Shown here: piece after piece, positions 35,671-43,844 of the stretch
How positions within the stretch are numbered: position 1 is the first letter of the stretch
Layout: the number at the start of each line of letters is the position of its first letter
Source: Paracoccaceae bacterium
GTDB lineage: Bacteria > Pseudomonadota > Alphaproteobacteria > Rhodobacterales > Rhodobacteraceae
Assembly (NCBI GenBank): GCA_024236495.1
Contig: JACKKJ010000002.1
Coordinates: forward strand, 456,001-520,000
Direction: 5' to 3'
DNA length: 64,000 bases
Notes under the pieces: generated by a model
The model's database searches: none
Told to the model about the DNA's origin: nothing
Seen by the model: the letters and a program-made list of their open reading frames with translations, nothing else
Translations under genes and position numbers: made by a program

Positions 35671-37263
35671 TCACTTGGTCACATGGGCATAGTTGTTGTC
35701 GTTGAACGACGGCCCGACGATGAACCCGTTCACGTTCGACCGCATGGCGGAAACCTCGATTTCCTGGAACATGATGACGAAGGGAGAGGTCTGCTGATGC
35801 TCGCGCTGGATGTCGATGTACATCTGCGCCCGCTTTTCAGGGTCGGATTCAAGCACGGCCGCGTCGGCCAACTTGGTCATGTCGGGGATGTCCCAGGCGT
35901 TGCGCCAGGCCAGCGGCTTCGACGCCGCATCGTCGCCGTTGTCAGGGTTGCGCGCGAAGGTATCGGCGTTGGTGTGCGGATCCTGATAATCCGGGCCCCA
36001 GCGTCCGATATAGATGTCGTGATTGCGCGCGCGGTACTTGGTCAGCGTCTGCTGGCCATCGCCCGGGATCAGTTCCATCTGGATGCCGGCCTGCGCCATC
36101 GTCTGCTGGATCGCCTGCGCGATGCCCGTGATCTCGGGCGTGTTGCGGGTATCCATCGTCACCGAGAAGCCGTCGGGAACGCCGGCCTCGGCCAGAAGTT
36201 CCTTCGCCTTGGCAACATCAAGCGAGAAGGGCGTTTCCTCAAGCGCGCCAAGGAAGCCGCGCGGCAGGAAGGCCTGGTGAACCATGACCTTGCCCTTCAT
36301 GATCGTGTCGGCGATCGCCTGATAGTCGACCAGATACTTCATCGCCTGACGCACCTGCGGCTTGGCAAGGTTCTCGTTCTTCTGGTTCAGGCCGAGGTAG
36401 TAGATGGACCCCTTGGGCCCTTCCTGGATCTTGATATCCGAATTCGACCGGACCGCGTCGATTTCCTCGGCGCCAAGCGAACGGGCGATGTCGATGTCAC
36501 CCTGTTCAAGCAGCAGCCGCTGGGTCGCGCCTTCGGGAATATGGCGGTAGATCACGCGCGCCATCGGCGCGGCATCGCCCGAATAGTTGGGATTGCGTTC
36601 CATCACGACGGCCTCGTTGGCGCGCCATTCGCGGATCGTGAAGGGGCCGGAACCGGCATAGTTCGTCTTCAGCCATTCATAGCCGAAGTCGCCGTTCGCC
36701 TCGTGCTCCATGACCAGCTTCTTGTCGACGACGAAACCGACAGTCGCGGTCAGGCAGTAAAGCACAAGCGTCGGCGCATAGGGCTTGTCCATCTTGAACT
36801 GGACGGTGTCCGGCCCGGTCTGGACGACCATGTCGTCGACGTTTTCGGCGTTCAGGCCGAACTGCGTCAGGATGAACGCGGGCGACTTGTCAAGCTTGAC
36901 CGCGCGGGTCAGCGAGAACACGACATCCTCGGCGGTGATCGGGTTTCCGCTGGCAAAGGTGCGGCCATCGCGGATCTTGAAGCTGATCGACAGGCCGTCG
37001 GGCGCGACCTCCCAGCTCTCGGCGATCTTGCCGTAGATCTTCGACACGTCCGCCGGATCATAGCCGATCAGCCCCTCGTAGGAGTTGCCGGCGATCTCGG
37101 ATGCCGTGAATTCGAAGATCTCTGCGGGATCGAGCGAGATGATGTCATCGATCGCCCAGGCCTGGATCAGGGTGTCGGCCGGCGTTTCCGCCTTGGCCCC
37201 CGGCGCGCCCAGAAGCGCGAATACCGCCACCGTGGCAGCCAGCAATGTGCGACTGTGTAGCAT
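35671..37263 (-). CDS. Extracellular solute-binding protein, family 5 (peptide/nickel ABC importer)
   Basis: 530 aa with a Sec signal peptide (LLAATVAVFALLGAPGAKAE, cleavage near residue 25). SBP_bac_5 features: SLDPAEIFEFTASEIAGNSYEGL near the start, SWEVAPDGLSISFKIRDGRTFASG, then ITAEDVVFSLTRAVKLDKSP. It is the first gene of the importer operon with two permeases and two ATPases. A 219-base gap separates it from fahA upstream, and nothing regulatory was recognised in that gap. The ligand may be a peptide, an opine or an aromatic-linked compound; the neighbouring tyrosine-degradation genes do not prove it. Confidence 0.92.
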   Translation of the reverse strand: MLHSRTLLAATVAVFALLGAPGAKAETPADTLIQAWAIDDIISLDPAEIFEFTASEIAGNSYEGLIGYDPADVSKIYGKIAESWEVAPDGLSISFKIRDGRTFASGNPITAEDVVFSLTRAVKLDKSPAFILTQFGLNAENVDDMVVQTGPDTVQFKMDKPYAPTLVLYCLTATVGFVVDKKLVMEHEANGDFGYEWLKTNYAGSGPFTIREWRANEAVVMERNPNYSGDAAPMARVIYRHIPEGATQRLLLEQGDIDIARSLGAEEIDAVRSNSDIKIQEGPKGSIYYLGLNQKNENLAKPQVRQAMKYLVDYQAIADTIMKGKVMVHQAFLPRGFLGALEETPFSLDVAKAKELLAEAGVPDGFSVTMDTRNTPEITGIAQAIQQTMAQAGIQMELIPGDGQQTLTKYRARNHDIYIGRWGPDYQDPHTNADTFARNPDNGDDAASKPLAWRNAWDIPDMTKLADAAVLESDPEKRAQMYIDIQREHQQTSPFVIMFQEIEVSAMRSNVNGFIVGPSFNDNNYAHVTK

Positions 37264-37482
37264 TCCTTGAGTCTCCGCTGTTGATTTTGTTGTCTTTTGT
37301 TCCGCGCCCGAACCGCGGGCACCGCGTAGGGATTAACCGCCCGGTCAAATTCCAAGTCAAGGACAATCGGCTGCCGACGCGCCGAAAGCTTGGCCGTGGG
37401 GGGCCGCAAGGAAGGACGGGGCCGCTTTGGCCACGCCCGGATCGGGACCCCGGGCCAGCCCCGCCCTCGGCGGCGTGCCGCC

Positions 37483-38742
37483 TCAATCCCTGCCGTAGGG
37501 GTCCTTTAGCGCCGGAACGACCTTGCCCGCGCAATCGCCGAAACCGATCCGGTAGCCATCGCCCTGCGCGTGGCCACGCAGGATCAGACTGTCGTTGTCC
37601 TCGATGAAGCGACGCCGGCCGCCGCCCACAAGCGCGATCGGCTCCCTGCCGTCCCAGCTCAGTTCCAGAAGGCTGCCGCGGCTTTCCTTCGTCGCACCGG
37701 AAATCGTGCCCGACCCCAGCAGATCCCCCGCGTTCATCGGACAACCGCATGTCGTGTGATGCGCAAGCTGCTGCGCGGCGGAATAGGACATTTCGCGATA
37801 GTTGGTGCGCGCGATCACTGTCTCCGCTCCGCCCTCGGGTTTCAGCGCAACCTCAAGGTCGATGTCGTAAAGCATCGGCCCCGGCTCCGCGAGGTGGGGC
37901 AAGAGCGGCACCTCGCGCGGCGGCGTCGCGACGCGGAAGGGCTCCAGCGCGGCCTTCATCACGATCCATGGGCTAAGCGTGGTCGCGGTCGCCTTCGCCT
38001 GGAAAGGGCCAAGCGGCTGGTATTCCCAGGCCTGGATGTCGCGCGCCGACCAATCGTTCAGCAGCACATAGCCAAAGATCATCGCATCCGCCTCGGCGAC
38101 CGTCACCGGACCTTCGGACGGAAGGCCGACGATGGCGCCCATCTCCAGTTCGATGTCGAACCGGGCCGATGGCGCGAAACGCGGCACGGGATCGTTCGGG
38201 CCCTTGACCTGCCCCCAGGGCCGGCGGACCTCTGTGCCCGACACCACGACCGAAGACGCCCGCCCGTTGTAGCCGATCGGAATGTGCTGCCAGTTCGGCG
38301 GCAACGCGTTTTCCGCCCCGCGAAACATCGTCCCCACGTTCAAGGCGTGGTTTCGTCCCGCATAGAAATCGGTGTATTCGGACACCAGGAACGGCAGGTA
38401 CAGGTTCACCCCCGCCAGCGGATGAAGAAGCGGCCGGACCTCCTCCTGCCGCGCCGCGCCCTCGGCCAGAAGCGCACGCACCTGCCCGCGCAGCCCGGCC
38501 CAGACCTCCGGCCCCGCCTCCATCACCTCGTTCCAGAACGGCACGTCCATCAGCGGCCCGCCCGGCAGTTCGACCAGCCCGGCCTCCTCCGCCGCCCTCA
38601 GGTCCAGAACGAGATCCCCGATGGCCACGCCGCAGCGCGGATCGTCGTCACCGTTCGCGAACACGCCAAGCGGCAGGTTGTTCAGCGGAAAGGCCGCGGT
38701 CGCGTCATTCGCGCTCTCGACCCAGGACGGGATCAAAGGCAT
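37483..38742 (-). CDS. fahA: Fumarylacetoacetase
   Basis: 419 aa from the ATG at 38742 (AAGGG eight bases upstream). It splits fumarylacetoacetate to fumarate and acetoacetate, the last step of tyrosine/homogentisate breakdown. Visible: the N-terminal domain (IPSWVESANDA, FPLNNLPLGVF), and the metal-binding catalytic region YTDFYAGRNHALNVGTMFRG, FDIELEMGAIVG, NDWSARDIQAWEYQPLGPFQAKA and GDLLGSGTISG. It lies directly downstream of hmgA. The intermediate enzyme maleylacetoacetate isomerase (maiA) is absent from this locus. Confidence 0.96.
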   Translation of the reverse strand: MPLIPSWVESANDATAAFPLNNLPLGVFANGDDDPRCGVAIGDLVLDLRAAEEAGLVELPGGPLMDVPFWNEVMEAGPEVWAGLRGQVRALLAEGAARQEEVRPLLHPLAGVNLYLPFLVSEYTDFYAGRNHALNVGTMFRGAENALPPNWQHIPIGYNGRASSVVVSGTEVRRPWGQVKGPNDPVPRFAPSARFDIELEMGAIVGLPSEGPVTVAEADAMIFGYVLLNDWSARDIQAWEYQPLGPFQAKATATTLSPWIVMKAALEPFRVATPPREVPLLPHLAEPGPMLYDIDLEVALKPEGGAETVIARTNYREMSYSAAQQLAHHTTCGCPMNAGDLLGSGTISGATKESRGSLLELSWDGREPIALVGGGRRRFIEDNDSLILRGHAQGDGYRIGFGDCAGKVVPALKDPYGRD

Positions 38743-38782
38743 CTGGAAGCCCTTTTCTTCTTTTCTCAAATATCCCGGGGGT

Positions 38783-38801
38783 CTGGGGGCAGCGCCCCCA
38801 G
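38783..38801 (-). repeat. Rhodobacterales-type intergenic hairpin repeat between hmgA and fahA
   Basis: CTGGGGGC / GCCCCCAG eight-bp stem with a three-base loop, followed on the minus strand by a C-rich stretch and GGGATATTTGAGAAAAG. From memory, such a GC hairpin plus ATATTT and A-rich tail recurs many times between genes in Rhodobacterales genomes. Only one copy is seen here. It may attenuate transcription or stabilise the hmgA mRNA end. Confidence 0.5.
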
Positions 38802-38806
38802 CGCCG

Positions 38807-40168
38807 TCACTTCAGGCCCGGCGTGCCGTCGAACTTCTTCTCCAGGCTTTCCCAGCAGTCGATATAGTCTTCCTGCATCGGCGCCTCAGCGGCCGCGAAG
38901 GCCGTCAGGTGCTGCGGGAACCGGGTCTCGAACATGAACGACATCGTATTGTCGAGCTTGTTGGGCTTCAACTCGGCATTCGATGCCTTGTCAAAGGCTT
39001 CCCGGTCGGGGCCATGCGGCAGCATCATGTTGTGAAGCGACATCCCCCCCGGCACGAAGCCCTGCGGCTTGGCGTCGTATTCGCCGTAGATGTTGCCCAT
39101 CAGCTCGGACATGACGTTCTTGTGGTACCACGGCGGGCGGAAGGTGTTTTCCATCACCATCCAGCGTTCGCGGAAGAGGACAAAGTCGATGTTCGCGGTC
39201 CCCGGCACCCCCGAGGGCGCCGTCAGCACGGTAAAGATCGACGGGTCGGGATGGTCGAACAGGATCGCGCCGATCGGGCAATAGGTCCGCAGGTCGTATT
39301 TCACCGGCGCGTAGTTGCCGTGCCAGGCCACGATATCCAGCGGGCTATGCCCGATCTTCGTCTCGTGGAACTGCCCGCACCACTTTATCGTCAGGGTCGA
39401 AGGCACCTCGCGGTCCTCGAAGGCCGCCACAGGTGTCTTGAAGTCGCGCCGGTTGGCCATGCAGTTCGCGCCGATCGGCCCCCGGCCGGGTAGCTCGAAC
39501 TTCTGGCCGTAGTTTTCGCAGACGAAACCGCGCGCCGGGCCGGCCAGAACCTCGACCCGGTAGACAAGGCCGCGCGGCAGGATGGCGATTTCCTTCGGTT
39601 CCAGGTCGATGATGCCAAGTTCGGTGCAGAACCGAAGGCGGCCCTCCTGCGGCACCACCAGCAGTTCGCCGTCGGCCGAATAGAAATAGGCGTCCACCAT
39701 GCTTTCGGTCACAAGGTAGATGTGGCTTGCCATGCCGACCTGGGTATTCACGTCGCCCGCCGTGGTCATCGTCCGCATGCCGGTCAGCCAGGTCAGCGCC
39801 TCGCCTGCATGCGGCACCGGATCCCAGCGGTACTGGCCCAGGGAAATCACGTCATCGACGACATGCGGCGCGGTCTTCCAATAGGGCAGCGCGATCTTCG
39901 CATAGCGGCCCGAGTGCTTGACCGAGGGTCGGATGCGATAGCACCAGGTCCGTTCGTTCTGATGGCTCGGCGCGGTGAAGGCGGTGCCCGAAAGCTGCTC
40001 GCCGTAAAGCCCGTAGTCACACCTCTGGGGGCTGTTCATGCCCTGCGGCAACGCACCCGGCAGTGCTTCGGTTTCGAAGTCGTTGCCGAATCCCGGCATG
40101 TAGCCCTCATGTGGGCCGGGCAGCGAAGGCGCCCCTTTCATCGATACGGGCAGCGGAAGGGATGTCAT
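38807..40168 (-). CDS. hmgA: Homogentisate 1,2-dioxygenase
   Basis: 453 aa from the ATG at 40168, preceded by AGGAGGT; the in-frame start at 40207 is upstream of that site. Fe(II) ring-cleaving cupin enzyme turning homogentisate into maleylacetoacetate. Typical stretches: GYMPGFGNDFETEALPGALP, PQRCDYGLYGEQLSGTAFT, NERTWCYRIRPS, the iron-ligand region PWYHKNVMSELMGNIYG, and FVPGGMSLHNMMLPHGPD. It heads the hmgA-fahA unit and is divergent from a MarR regulator, with a palindromic operator in between. Confidence 0.97.
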   Translation of the reverse strand: MTSLPLPVSMKGAPSLPGPHEGYMPGFGNDFETEALPGALPQGMNSPQRCDYGLYGEQLSGTAFTAPSHQNERTWCYRIRPSVKHSGRYAKIALPYWKTAPHVVDDVISLGQYRWDPVPHAGEALTWLTGMRTMTTAGDVNTQVGMASHIYLVTESMVDAYFYSADGELLVVPQEGRLRFCTELGIIDLEPKEIAILPRGLVYRVEVLAGPARGFVCENYGQKFELPGRGPIGANCMANRRDFKTPVAAFEDREVPSTLTIKWCGQFHETKIGHSPLDIVAWHGNYAPVKYDLRTYCPIGAILFDHPDPSIFTVLTAPSGVPGTANIDFVLFRERWMVMENTFRPPWYHKNVMSELMGNIYGEYDAKPQGFVPGGMSLHNMMLPHGPDREAFDKASNAELKPNKLDNTMSFMFETRFPQHLTAFAAAEAPMQEDYIDCWESLEKKFDGTPGLK

Positions 40169-40210
40169 GTGGACCTCCTGCAGGATCCTTGCACAGTGCC
40201 GCCTCAATAA

Positions 40211-40226
40211 AGTTGCAAATGCAACT
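40211..40226. promoter_or_regulatory. Probable MarR-family operator between hmgA and its regulator
   Basis: Perfect palindrome AGTTGCA-AA-TGCAACT, 43 bases before the hmgA start and 86 bases before the MarR start. Its size and position fit a MarR dimer site controlling both divergent genes, probably released by homogentisate. Inference from architecture. Confidence 0.72.
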
Positions 40227-40311
40227 ATGTCAAGCTAGTCCTCCCGGCCAAGTGCCGACTGGTCCCCAAGGATGCCGGTCGCACGGGCATGACAGGAAAC
40301 GGAAAACAGGC

Positions 40312-40779
40312 ATGGCAAAGCGGGACGACGACACGTTCGATCTGGACGGATTCCTTCCCTACCTTCTGAATCAGGCGGCAGAGGCGGCCTCTCGATCGTT
40401 TCAGACCATCTACAAGGCCGCCTATGGACTGACCCGGCCACAGTGGCGCGTCCTTGCAAATCTTGGTCGCTTCGGCGCGATGTCGGCGACGGACATCTGC
40501 AGGATCTCTCACATGGAGAAGACCAAGGTCAGCCGCGCCGTCACGGCGCTTGAGGCCGAGGGCTGGCTTGTCCGTTCCCCCAGCCCTGACGACCGGCGGG
40601 TCGAAATCCTGACGCTGACTGAAGGCGGCCAAGCCGTCTTCGCCGATCTCGGACGGCGGGCCGCCGCCTATGACAGAATGCTGCGCGCCGAACTCGGGCC
40701 GGAAATGACATACCGGCTGGACGACCTCCTGCGCGGCATCATCGCGAACGGCCCCGCAGGAAACGTAGATCAGGAGTGA
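40312..40779 (+). CDS. MarR-family transcriptional regulator, probable homogentisate pathway repressor
   Basis: 155 aa from the ATG at 40312. Winged helix-turn-helix: the recognition region is MSATDICRISHMEKTKVSRAV and the wing is WLVRSPSPDDRRVEILTLTEGG, with the conserved DxRRxxxxLT pattern. It is divergent from hmgA across a 143-base region that contains one clear palindrome, so it most likely represses hmgA-fahA and itself. The ligand is not shown by sequence. Confidence 0.88.
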   Translation: MAKRDDDTFDLDGFLPYLLNQAAEAASRSFQTIYKAAYGLTRPQWRVLANLGRFGAMSATDICRISHMEKTKVSRAVTALEAEGWLVRSPSPDDRRVEILTLTEGGQAVFADLGRRAAAYDRMLRAELGPEMTYRLDDLLRGIIANGPAGNVDQE

Positions 40780-40898
40780 GCCTTGATCCGAAACGAAAAG
40801 GCTCTATTCCAGCCAAAACGGACCAGATCGGTATCGCTCTGACGTCAGTCGTTCCAAGTCCGGGGCCCCGGCACAGACCTTTCGGAGAGTGTCCGCTT

Positions 40899-41504
40899 CT
40901 AGGCCCAGGCCGCATCGAAGGCGCGGACGATCCGTGCCGCGCGCACTGCGGTTTCCGCAAGATTCTGGCCATGGGTATAAAGGGCGCCGCCGATGCCGAA
41001 ACCATCGGCAGAAGCGGCGCGCCATTGCACAAAGTTGTCGGGGCCAGCGCCGCCCACGGCATAGACGCGGGTTCGGTGCGGCAGGACCGCCCGCATTGCC
41101 GCAAGGCCCGCCGGACCGGCCATGCTGCCCGGAAAAAGCTTCAGGCCGTCCGCCCCGGCGTCAAGTGCGGCAAAGGCCTCGGTCGGGGTGAAGACGCCGG
41201 GCCAGCTTTCAAGCCCCAGCGCCTTGGTGCGCAGAATGACCCGGGGATCGCAGTTGGGCGAAACGACAAGGCGCCCCCCCACATCCGCGACCGCCTCGAC
41301 CTCGGCCGGGGTCAGCACGGTGCCTGCGCCGATCGTCGCCTGAGCGCCAAGCTCGCGCACCATTGCGCCGATGCTTTCCAAAGGGCTTGGGGAATTCAGC
41401 GGCACTTCGATGACCGAGATACCGGCCTCAACCAGCGTTCGTGCGACCGGCACCGCCTCTGGCGGGGTGATCCCGCGCAGGATCGCAATCAACGGTCTTG
41501 TCAT
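40899..41504 (-). CDS. dgoA: 2-dehydro-3-deoxy-6-phosphogalactonate aldolase
   Basis: 201 aa TIM-barrel class I aldolase of the KDPG/KDPGal family. It cleaves KDPGal to pyruvate and glyceraldehyde 3-phosphate. Visible: LIAILRGITPPEAV at the start, GISVIEVPLNSP (catalytic Glu), VSPNCDPRVI and GADGLKLFPGS with the Schiff-base Lys. The paired kinase gene dgoK ends in its start (ATGA), which favours the galactonate version over KDPG aldolase. It is convergent with the MarR gene; the 119 bases between hold only a short GC palindrome. Confidence 0.93.
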   Translation of the reverse strand: MTRPLIAILRGITPPEAVPVARTLVEAGISVIEVPLNSPSPLESIGAMVRELGAQATIGAGTVLTPAEVEAVADVGGRLVVSPNCDPRVILRTKALGLESWPGVFTPTEAFAALDAGADGLKLFPGSMAGPAGLAAMRAVLPHRTRVYAVGGAGPDNFVQWRAASADGFGIGGALYTHGQNLAETAVRAARIVRAFDAAWA

Positions 41505-42409
41505 GGTGCCACCCCACGCATCCGGGCGCGCAGCATCGCCAGTCCCGCAAGGGCCATGTCATCCCCCCTCAGGCATTCGGCTGTTACCCCTTGTGCGGCC
41601 AAGGCGCGTGCATAGGCGGCCGAGACCTGACCCGCACCTATTATGACGACCCGCTGGCCCAACCAGAAGGGCCGCATCGCCGCCAGTTCCGCCCCGATCA
41701 GCAACCCCGAAAGCCGCCCTCGGGCCGTCGCCGGGGACATCCCGTGCAACAAGCCATCGGCCCGGATCGCGAACAGATCGGTCGCCAGTCGTTCGGGCCG
41801 CGACAGCGCCTGTGCCACGGCTTCGTCGAACGCCTCGGGTGCCTCGCCCTCTGGCGCAACACCATGCCGAAGGACTGACTGCGTCGAAAGAAGCGCGAAA
41901 AGCTCGCCTGTCATGGCGGTGCGGAAGCCAACGACCTCCGCCGCGGAAACGCGCGCCCATTTGCTGTGGGTGCCGGGCAGGCAGATCACGCCGTCGAAAT
42001 CCGGGTGTCCTGCAAGAAAGCCTGCAATCTGAGTTTCTTCGCCCCTCATGACATCCCCGGGCTTGTCCTGCGAAAGGCCCGGCACGATCCGCAGGTCGAT
42101 CCGGGGGTCGCGCGCCGGCGCACGGACAAGCCCCGTGGCGAAGTCAAGCGCCGCCGGAACGGGTCGATAGGGCACCTCAACCCAGCCATGGCGTGCGCCG
42201 ACCATGCCGCAGGCAAGGATCAACACCCTCTCGCGCGGCGCCAGCCAGTCCTCCACCAGCGACAGCAACGCGGCTTCGTGATGGTCTGCCCCCTGCCCGA
42301 TGGTCGTTGCGGCATCGGCGCGCGCCAAGACCCCATCGTCGCCCAGCGCGACAGCACGGACATGCGTCGACCCCCAGTCGACTGCGATCCAGTCGGGAAA
42401 GACCTTCAT
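41501..42409 (-). CDS. dgoK: 2-dehydro-3-deoxygalactonokinase
   Basis: 302 aa from the ATG at 42409; open frame further upstream is not protein-like. Phosphorylates 2-keto-3-deoxygalactonate to feed DgoA. DgoK family features: IAVDWGSTHVRAV (ATP phosphate loop), GMVGARHGWVEVPY, VPGLSQDKPGDVMRGEETQ, CLPGTHSKWA and FRTAMTGELFALL. The galactonate dehydratase and transporter usual for this pathway are not within the window. Overlaps dgoA, so the two are co-translated. Confidence 0.93.
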   Translation of the reverse strand: MKVFPDWIAVDWGSTHVRAVALGDDGVLARADAATTIGQGADHHEAALLSLVEDWLAPRERVLILACGMVGARHGWVEVPYRPVPAALDFATGLVRAPARDPRIDLRIVPGLSQDKPGDVMRGEETQIAGFLAGHPDFDGVICLPGTHSKWARVSAAEVVGFRTAMTGELFALLSTQSVLRHGVAPEGEAPEAFDEAVAQALSRPERLATDLFAIRADGLLHGMSPATARGRLSGLLIGAELAAMRPFWLGQRVVIIGAGQVSAAYARALAAQGVTAECLRGDDMALAGLAMLRARMRGVAP

Positions 42410-42827
42410 CCTCACACCACCTCGGGGCGGTCGATCACCAGCGCCCGCCCAATCATCATCCTCGATACGGACAAGGTAAGAAACCATGCCCGGCCAGGGA
42501 TGCCGCCTTGGCCCGGCGCGCGCCCCGACCCTTGGCGCTACGGCTTGTCTTGCGGGAACTTCAGACACTTCCGGGCGCATGTCAACGATGCCCGGCTGAC
42601 AATACCTGTGGCCCGGAATCGAAAGTGTTGCCCCGCAGGGTCCAGGATTCATCGAATCTGGCTGGGATAGAGACGATTCTATCCAGTGTCTTCTGCTCAA
42701 CCCCGCAAGACCGATACCACCACCGGCGTCTTGCCGATCCAAAGCCGCGACTGTTACCCTGCACTGGCCGGGCATGGCAGGAACAAAGGGCGGCGTGTCC
42801 CGTCGCAGGGAAAACGGAGCGCCGGGA
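42410..42827. other. 418-base divergent intergenic region between dgoK and the LysR gene
   Basis: No convincing gene is seen. It must hold the promoters of dgoK-dgoA (minus) and the LysR gene (plus). The only clear structure is the inverted repeat at 42665-42684. Confidence 0.6.
42665..42684. promoter_or_regulatory. Inverted repeat, candidate LysR-type box
   Basis: GGATAGA, six bases, TCTATCC. The inner ATAGA..TCTAT has the T-N11-A shape of LysR boxes. It lies 144 bases before the LysR start and 256 bases before dgoK, so autoregulation is the simplest idea. Confidence 0.45.
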
Positions 42828-43712
42828 ATGATCGAGAAGCTGGAAATGTTCCTGGCCGTCGCAAAGGAGGGCCACTTCGGCCGCGCCGCCGCCAGCCTGG
42901 GCATCGCGCAGCCGACGCTGTCGACGGGCATCAAGCAGCTTGAGGATCAGCTGGGCGTACAGCTGATCTTTCGCGGTTCCCGCTTTGGCGGCCTCACGCC
43001 CGAGGGCCAGCGCGCCCTGATATGGGCCCGCCAGATCGTCGGCGACGCGCGCCAGCTTCGCGACGAGATGCGCTTTACCCGTGACGGGTTGACCGGCCAG
43101 TTGCGCATCGCAGCCATTCCGACCGCGCTGACCTGGGTCGGCAAGCTGACCACCCGCTTCGGCGAAAAGCATCCCAACGTCCGCTTCACCATCCTGTCGC
43201 GCACCTCGATCGAGATTCTGTCGATGCTTGAAAACCTCGATATCGACGCGGGCATCTCCTATCTCGACAACGAGCCCACCGGAAAGGTCAGCACCGAACC
43301 GCTCTACAACGAACGCTACATGCTGGTCTGTCATGCCAACTCGCCCTTCGCGGGCCGCGACAGCGTCGGATGGGAAGAACTGGACGGCCAGCGGCTGTGC
43401 CTTCTGACGCCGGACATGCAGAACCGCCGGATCATCAACCGCCACTTCGAAGAGGCGGGCATCTCGCCCGAGGCGCGAATCGAATCCAATTCGACCGTCG
43501 TGCTGGTGGCCAATGTGCTGAACGGCGGCTGGGTCACGGTCTTGCCCGACGACATGGCGACGTTCCTCGCGGCGGGCAAACCCCTTTGCGTGATCCCCCT
43601 TGCGGGTGCCGCGCGCGATCACATGGTGGGCCTTGTCGCACCCTATCGGGAACCGCACACGCCGGTTCTGCGGGCGCTTCTGGCCGAGGCCCGCCGCCTG
43701 TCAGAAGCCTGA
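42828..43712 (+). CDS. LysR-family transcriptional regulator
   Basis: 294 aa from the ATG at 42828 with GGAG upstream; the in-frame ATG at 42774 is less likely. An N-terminal helix-turn-helix (residues about 1-60: MIEKLEMFLAVAKEGHFGRAA, then GIAQPTLSTGIKQLEDQLG, here split) precedes a substrate-binding domain. The sequence RGSRFGGLTPEGQRAL and RIAAIPTAL recall LysR regulators found beside NAD-dependent formate dehydrogenase operons, but no such operon is here. The divergent dgoK-dgoA pair is another possible target. Confidence 0.86.
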   Translation: MIEKLEMFLAVAKEGHFGRAAASLGIAQPTLSTGIKQLEDQLGVQLIFRGSRFGGLTPEGQRALIWARQIVGDARQLRDEMRFTRDGLTGQLRIAAIPTALTWVGKLTTRFGEKHPNVRFTILSRTSIEILSMLENLDIDAGISYLDNEPTGKVSTEPLYNERYMLVCHANSPFAGRDSVGWEELDGQRLCLLTPDMQNRRIINRHFEEAGISPEARIESNSTVVLVANVLNGGWVTVLPDDMATFLAAGKPLCVIPLAGAARDHMVGLVAPYREPHTPVLRALLAEARRLSEA

Positions 43713-43715
43713 CAG

Positions 43716-43743
43716 CCCCGCACAATCCGCCCCGCACAATCCG
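43716..43743. repeat. Two tandem 14-bp repeats after the LysR gene
   Basis: CCCCGCACAATCCG twice head to tail, then CCCCG again. A small slippage repeat in the 3' flank of the LysR gene, with no clear role. Confidence 0.6.
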
Positions 43744-43844
43744 CCCCGACCAGCGGCGCCAATACCAGCCGGTCCTGCGTCTTTTGCCACCGGCAGGGGG
43801 ACAGGCCGATTTATCTTGCGCAGCGGGTGATATATTCAGGCGTC

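Noticed and set aside
35488..37260. A 590-codon open frame on the plus strand
   Set aside because: Antisense to the solute-binding protein and permease genes, with no recognisable domain.
40860..40871. CCGGGGCCCCGG as terminator between the MarR gene and dgoA
   Set aside because: Self-complementary with no loop and no U-tract.
41501..42934. A longer dgoK starting near 42934
   Set aside because: The added N-terminal residues are not kinase-like; the family starts at the ATP-binding strand near the ATG at 42409.
43716..43748. Possible CRISPR-like or phase-variable repeat
   Set aside because: Only two full 14-bp copies without spacers, outside coding sequence.
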